The translations under genes and the position numbers were made by a program. A model generated the notes under the pieces. It did not search any database. It was not told the DNA's origin and was given only the letters and a program-made list of their open reading frames with translations. Positions 1-6,749 of a stretch of DNA of 27,092 bases are shown piece after piece; the first letter of the stretch is position 1; each line of letters opens with the position of its first letter. The stretch lies in assembly GCA_964591605.1 (NCBI GenBank), contig CAZQEN010000062.1, forward strand, positions 1-27,092. Reading direction: 5' to 3'. The stretch comes from CAYLLT01 sp964591605 (GTDB taxonomy: Bacteria > Planctomycetota > Phycisphaerae > UBA1845 > PWPN01).

Positions 1-1470
1 TGCCGCTTTTCCGGCCACCACAGCGCCGATAATCGCCGCCCCCAGGCCGCAGGTCTGGCCGGAACGGCTGGAGTTCATCGGCCGGCCGGTGACATCGGCG
101 TAAATCTGCATGACCAGCGGGTTTTTCTCGGCAATGCCGCCGCAGTTGATGATTTCCTCCACCACGACGCCGTATTCTTCGAGCCGCTCGATGATGGCCC
201 GCGCACCGAAGGCGCTGCCTTCGATCAGGGCGCGGTAGACCTCGGGTTTCGTGGTGTGCAGCGTCTGGCCGACCAGCAGGCCGGTGAGGCGCGGGTCGAC
301 GAGGATCGTGCGGTTGCCGTTGTTCCAGTCGAGGGCGAGCAGCCCACTCTGGCCGGGCTCGATCTTCGCCGCCTCCTTTGAGAGGGCCTCGTGGGCCCGT
401 TCGCCGCGGTCGAACTGGTTGACGAACCAGTTGAAGATGTCGCCGACGGCCGACTGCCCCGCCTCCAGTCCGAAGTAGCCGGGCACGATCGACCCGTCCA
501 CGATGCCGCACAGGCCGGGGACATCGGGCAGCGGGCTGGAGTTCGGATGGATCATCATGTCGCACGAGCTGGTTCCCAGGATCTTGGCCAGCGAACCGGG
601 CTTGACGCCCGAGCCGACGGCGCCCAGGTGCGCGTCGATCGCCCCGACGGCGACGGGGATACCCGCAGGCAGACCCAGGCGCTTCGCCCACTCCACTGAG
701 AGCTCGCCCGCCTTGTCGGATGCGACGTAAGCCTCCTCGAACGTCCCCTCACGGCGGAGCCGGCCCAGACCCGGGTGGATCCGCTCAAGGAAGTCGGCCG
801 CGGGGAGCCCGCCCCACGTCCGGCTGTACATGGCCTTGTGGCCGGCCGCACACACGTTCCGCTTCCACGTCGAAGGACGCGTGTTTTCAGTGAGCATGGC
901 CGGAATCCAGTCGGACTGCTCGACCCAGGCGGCCGCCGCTTCCATGACCGCCGGGGCCACGCGGATGCAGCGGAGTGCCTTGGACCAGAACCATTCGCTG
1001 CTGTACGTGCCGCCGCACTTGGCGAGGTATTCGGGATGCTCGTTGCGGGCGGCCTGCGTGATCTCCTGGGCCTCCGCAAACGAGGTGTGGTCCTTCCAGA
1101 GCCAGGCCAGGGCGTTGACGTTTTTGGCGAAGCGTCGAACCGCCGAGAGCGGCATGCCCGAAGCGTCGACGGGGAGCGGCGTGCTGCCGGTGGCGTCGAC
1201 GCCGATGCCGATGATGCGATCGGGGCGAAAACCGGCGATGCCCTTCGCCTTGCGCAGGGCCGCTTTCGTGGCGGCGGTCATTGCGACGAGCCAGTCGTTG
1301 GGATTCTGACGTGCGAGGTTGGGATCCCGCTTGTCCAGGATGATGCCGGCCTCACCGCTGGGATAGTCGGCGACGGCCGTGGCGACCTCCCGGCCGGATT
1401 GGGTTTCCACGATCAGCGTGCGGGCGGAGTTGGTGCCGAAATCGAGTCCGAGGGTGAATACCTTGCTCAT
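1..1470 (-). CDS. araB: L-ribulokinase, C-terminus cut by window edge
   Basis: Sugar kinase of the FGGY family that phosphorylates L-ribulose at O5 in L-arabinose breakdown. The reading frame starts at ATG 1470 with AGGAGGT seven bases upstream (GGAGG complement at 1478-1482) and stays open to base 1, giving 490 codons. The N-terminus reads MSKVFTLGLDFGTNSARTLI, the phosphate-binding start of FGGY kinases, followed by the AraB-like stretches YPSGEAG, DPNLARQNP, GVDATGSTPLPVD and WLWKDHT. Near residue 330 comes GYFGLEAGQSAVGD, and the last visible residues are TCGLGAAIIGAVVAG, the C-terminal nucleotide-binding part. Full AraB is about 560 residues, so some 70 are missing beyond the edge. The AraB call over xylulokinase or glycerol kinase rests on the ribulokinase-like DFGTNSxR and ARQNP stretches. 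No other arabinose gene is visible in the window. Confidence 0.93.
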   Translation of the reverse strand, partial: MSKVFTLGLDFGTNSARTLIVETQSGREVATAVADYPSGEAGIILDKRDPNLARQNPNDWLVAMTAATKAALRKAKGIAGFRPDRIIGIGVDATGSTPLPVDASGMPLSAVRRFAKNVNALAWLWKDHTSFAEAQEITQAARNEHPEYLAKCGGTYSSEWFWSKALRCIRVAPAVMEAAAAWVEQSDWIPAMLTENTRPSTWKRNVCAAGHKAMYSRTWGGLPAADFLERIHPGLGRLRREGTFEEAYVASDKAGELSVEWAKRLGLPAGIPVAVGAIDAHLGAVGSGVKPGSLAKILGTSSCDMMIHPNSSPLPDVPGLCGIVDGSIVPGYFGLEAGQSAVGDIFNWFVNQFDRGERAHEALSKEAAKIEPGQSGLLALDWNNGNRTILVDPRLTGLLVGQTLHTTKPEVYRALIEGSAFGARAIIERLEEYGVVVEEIINCGGIAEKNPLVMQIYADVTGRPMNSSRSGQTCGLGAAIIGAVVAGKAA

Positions 1471-1611
1471 TCAGGTACCTCCTGGATGTGGCGTCGAGGT
1501 CGCGTCATGCGCGCCCGCCAGATTGGACCGGCGGGCGGCGGGCGTGTCAACTGATCGCGGCAGAATCCGGCCGCCGGGCCTGGTAATTCTTCAGGGATAT
1601 GGGTTCAGAGG

Positions 1612-1799
1612 AGCTCCGATCCTCGCCCGGCAGGGCGCACGATGGTTGCCAGGGACTTGAGTCCCTGGAACGAATGCCCAACACAGACCTCTCGCGGGAC
1701 TTGGGTGAAGAAAAGCTCCGGTCCTCGCCCGGCAGGGCGCACGATGGTTGCCAGGGACTTTCAGTCCCTGGAAAAGAAGCCCCACACAGACCTCTCGCC
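1612..1799. repeat. Two direct repeats, ~85 bp, 102-bp period
   Basis: The stretch from AGCTCCG at 1612 to about 1697 recurs from 1714 to 1799 with few changes; 39 bases (1620-1658 and 1722-1760) are identical. Each unit holds a near-palindrome CCAGGGACT...AGTCCCTGG (1649-1668 and 1751-1771) and ends in CACAGACCTCTCGC. A third, imperfect copy of the palindrome lies at 1869-1889. The 516-bp spacer between araB and nfo (1471-1986) holds only these repeats and the hairpin at 1801-1831. I see no credible gene there. The open frames over it exist on both strands and are products of the palindromes. Confidence 0.8.
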
Positions 1800-1800
1800 T

Positions 1801-1831
1801 CCTCTCCTCCGCCCGAAGGGCGGAGGAGAGG
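1801..1831. repeat. Perfect 14-bp hairpin in araB-nfo spacer
   Basis: CCTCTCCTCCGCCC (1801-1814) is followed by a 3-base loop and its exact complement (1818-1831). It lies downstream of nfo on the minus strand, so it could end nfo transcription, but no T-run follows on either strand. An extragenic palindromic repeat is equally likely. Confidence 0.65.
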
Positions 1832-1986
1832 AGGCGCGGGGGGAATAGGGAGAACCGGAATCGCCGTGCCAGGGACTGAAAGCCCCTGGCAACGCTCGAA
1901 TGCCCTCCGGGCAAAGTGGTGATAGCCCCCCGGAAAAATGGCCACACCCCGGCCGCTCGTTTCGCGGAGCGGTTCAACCGGGATCA

Positions 1987-2889
1987 TCAGGGGGCGCCAT
2001 ACCGCCGTGCCAGGCGACGCAGGACCGACAGGTTCATGCGGTCATAGTCGCGGCCGCGGGCGTCTTCGCCCTTCTCGGTTTCGATGAGCATGGGGATGCC
2101 CAAAAAGCGTGAATCCGCAATGAAATGACGGAATCCCGGGAGGCCGATCTCGCCTTTTCCAATGTGGGCGTGCCGATCGACGCGCGAGCCCAGCCCCTTC
2201 TTCGAGTCGTTACTGTGGATACACCTGACGTTTTTTAGCCCGATCAGGCGGTCCAGGCAGGCGATGGTGTCCGCATAGCCGGCGGGAGAGGCGATATCGT
2301 AGCCGGCCGCAAAGAGGTGGCACGTGTCGAGGCAGACGCCGATCCGCTGCGGCTGGCGGACGCGTGCGATGATCTCGGCGAGGTGCTCGAAGCGGTAGCC
2401 CAGTGCGGAGCCCTGGCCAGCGGTGACCTCCAGCAGGGTTTCGACGTGGAAGCCGGGTGTGCGCCGATGAACGAGATCCAGCGCCCGGGCGATCCGTTCG
2501 AGCCCCCAGGCTTCGCCCCGGCCGCAGTGCGAGCCCGGATGCGTGACCAGCCCGGCGATCCCGAGCTGCTCGCAGCGCTCCAGCTCGTCGACGAAGGCAT
2601 CGATGCTCTTCTTCCAGAGGGCGTCATCGGGAGCGGCCAGGTTGATCAGGTACGTGTCGTGTGCGATGACCGGCGAGATCCCCGTCGCCTCGCGGGCGTC
2701 GTTCCAGAGCGAGGTTTCATCCGCCGTGATAGGTTTCGCCTTCCACTGCCGCTGGTTCTTGACGAACACCTGAATCGCATCGCACTCCAGCTCCAACCCG
2801 CGCTCGAAGGCCAGGTGCAGCCCGCCGGCAATGGACACATGCGCGCCGAAGCGGCGCTGATGGGCAGGGAGGGGGTTTTGATGCGCCAT
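1987..2889 (-). CDS. nfo: Endonuclease IV (AP endonuclease)
   Basis: Zinc-dependent endonuclease that cuts the backbone at abasic sites in base excision repair. The 300 residues are close to the family length of about 285. The metal-binding set is complete: H77 (AHDTY), H117 (THPGSH), E154 (LLEVTAGQG), D188 and H191 (CLDTCH), H225 (HSNDSK), D238 and H240 (VDRH) and E270 (IETEK). The usual LENTAGQG is LEVTAGQG here, a mild change beside the ligand. ATG 2889 is preceded by GAGAGG five bases upstream. It is transcribed away from the toxin-antitoxin pair at 2946. A second nfo start lies at 4012-4086, where it follows yjbQ directly; this copy may once have followed the yjbQ tail at 3867. Confidence 0.96.
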   Translation of the reverse strand: MAHQNPLPAHQRRFGAHVSIAGGLHLAFERGLELECDAIQVFVKNQRQWKAKPITADETSLWNDAREATGISPVIAHDTYLINLAAPDDALWKKSIDAFVDELERCEQLGIAGLVTHPGSHCGRGEAWGLERIARALDLVHRRTPGFHVETLLEVTAGQGSALGYRFEHLAEIIARVRQPQRIGVCLDTCHLFAAGYDIASPAGYADTIACLDRLIGLKNVRCIHSNDSKKGLGSRVDRHAHIGKGEIGLPGFRHFIADSRFLGIPMLIETEKGEDARGRDYDRMNLSVLRRLARRYGAP

Positions 2890-2909
2890 GCGAGCCTCTC
2901 ACATATGTA

Positions 2910-2939
2910 TTGCTGCCGGCCCGACCCGACCGCTACAAT
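2910..2939 (+). promoter_or_regulatory. Possible promoter of the toxin-antitoxin pair
   Basis: A good -10 box TACAAT (2934-2939) lies six bases before the antitoxin ATG at 2946. A weak -35 TTGCTG (2910-2915) precedes it with an 18-base spacer. The predicted +1 falls on or next to the start codon, which suggests a leaderless message; no Shine-Dalgarno site precedes the ATG. Confidence 0.45.
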
Positions 2940-2945
2940 ACCGGC

Positions 2946-3164
2946 ATGACGAAGCTTCTTGAACAAGCGGTGACCAGAGCGCAGCAACTGAGCGAGCCCG
3001 AACAGGACGCCATCGGCCGGCTCGTACTCGATGAGATCGAGTCGGAGCGGCGATGGGAGGAACTCTTCGCACGGTCTCCCGAGAAGCTGCGACGGCTGGC
3101 CGATCGAGCATGGGCTGAACACGAGGCGGGGCAGAGCCAGCCGCTCGACCCCGACGGCCTGTGA
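2946..3164 (+). CDS. Type II antitoxin, RelE/ParE-partner type
   Basis: A 72-residue, mostly helical and acidic protein with an EQDAIGRLVLDEIESERRW core and a C-terminal AEHEAGQSQPLDPDGL tail. This small-antitoxin pattern is commonly found beside ParE-like toxins. The likely role is to bind and neutralise the product of the next gene and to repress its own promoter. Its TGA overlaps the toxin GTG (GTGA, 3161-3164), which implies translational coupling. I chose ATG 2946 over a TTG at 2910 because the TACAAT box sits between them. The gene lies in a small insert between two parts of what may have been a yjbQ-nfo unit. The exact antitoxin family is not certain. Confidence 0.85.
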   Translation: MTKLLEQAVTRAQQLSEPEQDAIGRLVLDEIESERRWEELFARSPEKLRRLADRAWAEHEAGQSQPLDPDGL

Positions 3165-3436
3165 CCTCCCGTGTCTCCTCTGACTTTCGTCGCGACTTTG
3201 CGTCGCTGCCGTCGGTGGTTCAACGACAGGCGCGGCTTGCCTACAAGCTTTTCCTCACAGACCCCCAGCACCCAAGCCTGCGATTCAAGAAGCTGGCCGG
3301 TTACGACGATGTCTGGTCGATTCGGATCACGAGCGACTACCGGCCGATCGGGCGGTGGCGCGGTGACGTGATCCTCTGGTTCTTCATCGGGTCGCATGCC
3401 GACTACGAGAAAGCACTGCAGCGGCTGGGTGCATGA
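3161..3436 (+). CDS. Type II toxin, RelE/ParE superfamily
   Basis: A 91-residue protein with the RelE/ParE fold signature: an N-terminal helix pair (FRRDFASLPSVVQRQARLAYKLF), then PSLRFKKLAGYDDVWSIRITSDYRPIGRW, then VILWFFIGSHADYEKAL. The VWSIRITSDYRP strand pair and the final GSHADYEKAL are typical of plasmid-stabilisation/HigB-like toxins that cleave mRNA or poison gyrase; which target applies cannot be told from sequence. It starts at GTG 3161 inside the antitoxin stop (4-bp overlap). Its stop is only three bases from the stop of the convergent gene at 3440. Confidence 0.88.
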   Translation: MTSRVSSDFRRDFASLPSVVQRQARLAYKLFLTDPQHPSLRFKKLAGYDDVWSIRITSDYRPIGRWRGDVILWFFIGSHADYEKALQRLGA

Positions 3437-3439
3437 GGC

Positions 3440-3862
3440 CTATTCGGGTAACTTGTCCCACCTATCACGGTGCGCGAGGGGTGTAGTCCAGTTGAGGCCG
3501 CCCAACTCATCACGATAGCGGCCCCTTTCTTTCATCCGGGTCGCGTACTCCAGTCGCAAGGTCTGCACTTCTTCGCAGGTCAAAATGAAGAACTCAGGCG
3601 GTCCCTTCGTCGGCAGAAATACCAGCACATAAAAGTGACTCTTGTCAACGTCATGGCATCGAATCAGCCAGAAGTTCTTCGTGGACTGCCCGTTCACTTC
3701 GACCCGAAAACATTGTCCCAATGGGCTTGTTGCCAGCAGGTCCGTTCGGGGTGCGTTGCCGAGGGTCAGAGCAACCATGTATCCCCGTCGGCACAATTCA
3801 CCTGCCACGTAGAATTGCGCCGCCCACTGTGTTTGATAGCGTGATCGCTGTTTGCTCCTCAT
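3440..3862 (-). CDS. Hypothetical protein, PD-(D/E)XK nuclease-like
   Basis: A 140-residue protein of a small nuclease-fold type. The order WAAQFYVAGELCRRGYMVALTLGNAPRTDLLATSP...CFRVEVNGQST matches small PD-(D/E)XK proteins: helix with AELxRRGY, GNAPxTDL with the metal-binding Asp, then a strand xxVEVKxQ. Here the final Lys position reads Asn (VEVNGQ), so catalysis may be lost or the Lys displaced. ATG 3862 has GGGGAG seven bases upstream. That ribosome site overlaps the end of the yjbQ fragment (stop at 3867), so the two were probably cotranscribed. Function is unknown; a DNA-binding or defence role is only a guess. Confidence 0.7.
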   Translation of the reverse strand: MRSKQRSRYQTQWAAQFYVAGELCRRGYMVALTLGNAPRTDLLATSPLGQCFRVEVNGQSTKNFWLIRCHDVDKSHFYVLVFLPTKGPPEFFILTCEEVQTLRLEYATRMKERGRYRDELGGLNWTTPLAHRDRWDKLPE

Positions 3863-3866
3863 TCTT

Positions 3867-4001
3867 CTACTCCCCGATGATCTTGATCAGCACTCGTTTC
3901 CGCCGTCGGCCGTCGAATTCGGCGTAGTGGATCTGCTCCCAGGGGCCGAAGTCGAGTTTGCCGCCGGTGATCGCGACGACGACCTCGCGGCCCATGATCT
4001 G
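3867..4001 (-). pseudogene. yjbQ C-terminal fragment ending at assembly gap
   Basis: Forty-four codons plus TAG encode QIMGREVVVAITGGKLDFGP...KIIGE, the C-terminal third of a YjbQ protein. It differs from the intact copy at 4091-4510 in two residues and in roughly 17 of 135 bases. The 5' part is lost in the run of N at 4002-4011, so it may be a complete gene interrupted only by the assembly, not a true pseudogene. Its stop lies four bases before the start of the PD-(D/E)XK-like gene. Confidence 0.75.
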
Positions 4002-4011
4002 NNNNNNNNNN
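4002..4011. other. Assembly gap (10 N)
   Basis: Ten consecutive unknown bases. The left side ends inside a yjbQ copy and the right side begins inside an nfo copy. Near-identical genes exist on both sides, so this is a scaffold join at a repeat. The true length and order are unknown. Confidence 0.98.
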
Positions 4012-4086
4012 CAGCCCGCCGGCGACGGACATGTGGGCGCCGAAACGACGCTGGCCGGCCGGGACTGCGGATCGACGTCTGGGCAC
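4012..4086 (-). CDS. nfo: Second endonuclease IV, N-terminal fragment at gap
   Basis: From GTG 4086 the frame reads 25 residues ending AGQRRFGAHMSVAGGL, matching HQRRFGAHVSIAGGL of the intact nfo at 1987-2889. It starts four bases after the yjbQ stop (4091), so yjbQ and this nfo form a tight two-gene unit. The rest is hidden by the gap. With the complete copy, the scaffold carries two different nfo genes. Confidence 0.8.
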
Positions 4087-4090
4087 GGGG

Positions 4091-4510
4091 TTACTCGCCG
4101 ATGATCTTGACCAGCACGCGCTTCCGCCGACGGCCGTCGAACTCCGCGTAATGAATCTGCTCCCAGGGGCCGAAGTCGAGCTTGCCCCCGGTGACGGCCA
4201 CGACCACCTCGCGGCCCATGATCTGGCGCTTGAGGTGGGCGTCGCCGTTGTCTTCGCCCGTCTGGTTGTGGCGGTAATGGTCGATCGGCGCGTGCGGGGC
4301 GAGCTTTTCGAGCCAGTCGTCGTAGTCCTTGATCAGGCCGGGCTCGGCGTCGTTGATGTAGACGCTGGCCGTGATGTGCATCGCGTTGACAAGGCACAGC
4401 CCCTCACGCACGCCGCTGTCTTTGACGGCCTGCTCGACCTCGGGCGTGATGTTGATGTAATCGCGGCGATGCGGGGTCTGGAACCAGAGTTCTTTGCGAT
4501 AGGATTTCAT
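4091..4510 (-). CDS. yjbQ: YjbQ family protein (UPF0047)
   Basis: A 139-residue, single-domain protein of the YjbQ/UPF0047 family, annotated as secondary thiamine-phosphate synthase because some members can make thiamine phosphate from the pyrimidine and thiazole precursors; its main physiological role is unclear. Family marks are ITPEVEQAVKDSGVREGLCLV, NAMHITASVYINDAEPGLIKDY, YRHNQTGEDNGDAHLKRQIMG and the closing GKLDFGPWEQIHYAEFDG. ATG 4510 has GGAGGA six bases upstream. The nfo fragment follows after four bases. Length is normal and no key region is missing. Confidence 0.93.
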   Translation of the reverse strand: MKSYRKELWFQTPHRRDYINITPEVEQAVKDSGVREGLCLVNAMHITASVYINDAEPGLIKDYDDWLEKLAPHAPIDHYRHNQTGEDNGDAHLKRQIMGREVVVAVTGGKLDFGPWEQIHYAEFDGRRRKRVLVKIIGE

Positions 4511-4622
4511 CGAGAATCCTCCGGGTTGACGGCGCCATGTGAAGACCGACTCGTAGATAGACCTTGGAGCCAGGAACCGGTACAGTAGTCCTTCGCCTCA
4601 GAAGCACGCAACAGGGGAGCTT

Positions 4623-4931
4623 ATGCATCATAATGAGGCCGATGTAGATACTCTGCGGTATGGAAGCCGTTCTGGAAAGCCAAACAACAGACTCCGGAAC
4701 CTGGCACTCCTTACCCTCGCTCTGATACTCCCCATTCCCGCTTTGCTGGCATGCAACAAGCTCCTGGGACTGGAAAGTGTGTTGGTCCTCGGATTTCCCC
4801 TCCCCTCCCTTATCCTGATCGCATTCATGCGGGCTCGAATAACAGTACGCATCGGGCTGGGGCTGTTCGTTGTCTTCTTGTATCTTGCCGGAGCCTATGT
4901 GATGGCCATTATGGCAGGACCCTGGATTTAA
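4623..4931 (+). CDS. Small hypothetical membrane protein
   Basis: A 102-residue protein with a polar N-terminus of about 23 residues and three hydrophobic stretches near 26-46, 51-70 and 76-99 (for example LALLTLALILPIPALLAC). It is likely an inner-membrane protein with three helices. ATG 4623 follows GGGGAG closely. Base use is less GC-rich than its neighbours, which may mean it is foreign or weakly expressed. I do not recognise the family. It stands alone between two minus-strand genes. Confidence 0.6.
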   Translation: MHHNEADVDTLRYGSRSGKPNNRLRNLALLTLALILPIPALLACNKLLGLESVLVLGFPLPSLILIAFMRARITVRIGLGLFVVFLYLAGAYVMAIMAGPWI

Positions 4932-5008
4932 CGAGCCTTGCTCATGGTTCGTCGGTCGTCCGTTTCCAGTGATCGGCCGACAGTGCTTCGCAGGCATGCG
5001 TCGAGCGC

Positions 5009-5434
5009 CTACGCCTGGTCGTTTTCGAGCCGCTTGCCCATGCTCACCACCTCATCCACCGCATAGCCGACGCGGCGGTAGAATTCGATGACGCCCGTAT
5101 TCGAGCTTCGGATCTGCAGATTGATCTTGGGGCAGCCGGCCTCGCGGAGGAGTTGTTCGGCGCGGTTCACCATCTCCCGGCCGAAGCCGCGGCGCTGGTG
5201 CTCCGGGTCGACAGCCAGATAATTGATCCAGCCGCGGTGCCCCTCATAGCCCGCCATGACGGTGGCGATCATCTGACCGTCGAGCACTCCTACAAGGAAC
5301 AGGTCCGGCCAAACGCGCAGCTTGCGCTGGATGTCCTTGTAGGGATCGTTCCACGGCCGCACCAGATCGCACCGGCGCCAGAGCGAAACGACCGCCTCCT
5401 CGTCTCCCGGCTGAAAGGATCGAATCTGCAGCAT
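5009..5434 (-). CDS. ypeA: GNAT acetyltransferase, YpeA type
   Basis: A 141-residue N-acetyltransferase closely following E. coli YpeA: MLQIRSFQPGDEEAVVSLWR at the start, then CDLVRPWNDPYKDIQRKL, MAGYEGHRGWINYLAVDPEHQ and GCPKINLQIR. The acetyl-CoA binding motif A is QRRGFG near residues 80-86. It transfers an acetyl group to an amine of an unknown substrate. I chose ATG 5434, which matches the YpeA N-terminus; a TTG at 5452 would add six residues. The 232 bp upstream (5435-5666) hold only one palindromic repeat. Confidence 0.92.
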   Translation of the reverse strand: MLQIRSFQPGDEEAVVSLWRRCDLVRPWNDPYKDIQRKLRVWPDLFLVGVLDGQMIATVMAGYEGHRGWINYLAVDPEHQRRGFGREMVNRAEQLLREAGCPKINLQIRSSNTGVIEFYRRVGYAVDEVVSMGKRLENDQA

Positions 5435-5630
5435 GGGTCCCGTACCCCGCAATCTGCCTTACAGCATCACCGGCCTGAGCAGCCGATGCAACCCGCAGGG
5501 CCAAAGGCCCGGCAACAAGCCAGCCCAGGCCAACGGCCTGGGTATGAGTGGGTCAAGGAGGGTCAAGCCCTGAAGGGGCGCAACAATCAGGCAAAGCAAG
5601 TTTTCAATGAAGTCCTGATCATCCATTGGG

Positions 5631-5655
5631 AGGTCCCGCCCGGCAGGCGGGACCT
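5631..5655. repeat. Palindromic repeat, TGCCG-loop family
   Basis: Perfect 10-base arms AGGTCCCGCC (5631-5640) and GGCGGGACCT (5646-5655) around loop CGGCA, the complement of the TGCCG loop seen in copies at 8604, 13097, 13129 and 13159. It lies 11 bases past the hemC stop on the minus strand and may act as a terminator. Confidence 0.85.
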
Positions 5656-5666
5656 GCCAAGGCGAT

Positions 5667-6593
5667 CTACGGCCGGCAGGCGGCGATGATGGCCTCGGCA
5701 CCGCCGGCTTTCAGTTCGGTCAGAATGACTTGGGCGACTTCCGCGGCGGCGGCCAGCGGGCGGGCGGCGTGGCTGCGGACCCATTTCTGGCCAATCGGGT
5801 CAACGACGATGGCATCGCAGGTGAGCTGGCCGGCGTCGCAGCGGGCGTAGATGGCGACGGGGGCGCGGCAGCCGGCGTCGAGCTCGGCGAGGATCGCCCG
5901 CTCGCACCGGACGGCGACGGCCGTCGGCTCGTGGTTGACGCTGGCCAGCAGCTCCCGGACGCGCGTGTCGGCGCTGCGGCCCTCGATGGCCAGCGCGCCC
6001 TGCGCGGGGGCCGGCAGGCAATCGTCGGGCTCAAACGGGTGCGTCACATGGTGAGCGAGGTTCGCGCGCTTGAGGCCGGCCAGGGCGAGCACGGCCCCGG
6101 CGCACTGGCCCTCGTGGACCTTGCGGATGCGCGTGTCGATGTTCCCGCGGAGCGGGACGTACTGCAGGTCGGGGCGCTGCATGCGAAGCTGAGCCTGGCG
6201 GCGCAGGCTGCTCGTGCCGACGACCGCGCCCGCGGGCAGATCGGTGAAGGCCAGGCCCTTCGCAGCCACCCAGGCGTCGCGCGGGTCTTCACGCTCGGGA
6301 TAGCAGAGGATTTCGAGGCCGGCGGCGAGCACCGATTGCAGATCCTTGCCCGAATGCACCGCGATGTCGATCGTGCCGGCCAGCAGCGCCTGCTCGAGCT
6401 CGACGGTGAAAAGCCCCTTGGCGCCGACTTCCGGCAGCGGACGCGTCTGGTCGCGGTCGCCCTGCGTAGTGATGATCTGCGCTCGCACGTCGAGCTGCGG
6501 ATGGGCCTGGCGCAGCAAGTCGATAAACCACTGCGTCTGCGTGCGGGCCAGCAGCGAGCCGCGCGTGCCGACAATGAAAGTCTCACCACCCAA
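5667..6593 (-). CDS. hemC: Hydroxymethylbilane synthase
   Basis: Porphobilinogen deaminase of heme biosynthesis: it joins four porphobilinogen units into hydroxymethylbilane. The 308 residues match family length. Catalytic Asp is D84 (AVHSGKDLQ, where most members have HSMKD). The dipyrromethane cofactor cysteine is C242 in DAGCRAPVA; both fall at the E. coli positions. VGTSSLRRQAQL (125-136) and LRGNIDTRIRK (148-158) bind the substrate chain. The start is TTG 6593: no ATG or GTG lies between the in-frame stop at 6636 and that codon, and AGAGGA stands nine bases upstream. hemH is in the same window but about 15 kb away on the other strand, so there is no hem operon here. Confidence 0.96.
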   Translation of the reverse strand: MGGETFIVGTRGSLLARTQTQWFIDLLRQAHPQLDVRAQIITTQGDRDQTRPLPEVGAKGLFTVELEQALLAGTIDIAVHSGKDLQSVLAAGLEILCYPEREDPRDAWVAAKGLAFTDLPAGAVVGTSSLRRQAQLRMQRPDLQYVPLRGNIDTRIRKVHEGQCAGAVLALAGLKRANLAHHVTHPFEPDDCLPAPAQGALAIEGRSADTRVRELLASVNHEPTAVAVRCERAILAELDAGCRAPVAIYARCDAGQLTCDAIVVDPIGQKWVRSHAARPLAAAAEVAQVILTELKAGGAEAIIAACRP

Positions 6594-6637
6594 AAAACCC
6601 GTTCCTCTTCGGAAGCGCCGATACCTGCGATCCCACT

Positions 6638-6735
6638 AACCACGAAGGCACGAAGACACGAAGAACTGATGGAGGGGTGCGATCCACACCAGCGAAGCCT
6701 TGCGTCATTCTTCGTGCCTTCGTGTCTTCGTGTTG
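6638..6735. repeat. ACGAAG-rich inverted-repeat element
   Basis: Left arm at 6638-6665 carries CACGAAGGCACGAAGACACG; right arm at 6707-6735 carries TTCTTCGTGCCTTCGTGTCT, roughly its complement. It fills the spacer between hemC and the isocitrate dehydrogenase gene. Related elements lie at 21396-21470 and 23439-23515. Confidence 0.8.
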
Positions 6736-6749
6736 AATGAGGTGCGGGA

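Noticed and set aside
1547..1987. Genes in the araB-nfo spacer
   Set aside because: Frames are open on both strands only because of GC-rich repeats. There is no ribosome site and no recognisable protein.
4404..4997. 197-residue minus-strand frame
   Set aside because: It overlaps the start of yjbQ and the whole small membrane gene, with no ribosome site or protein-like composition.
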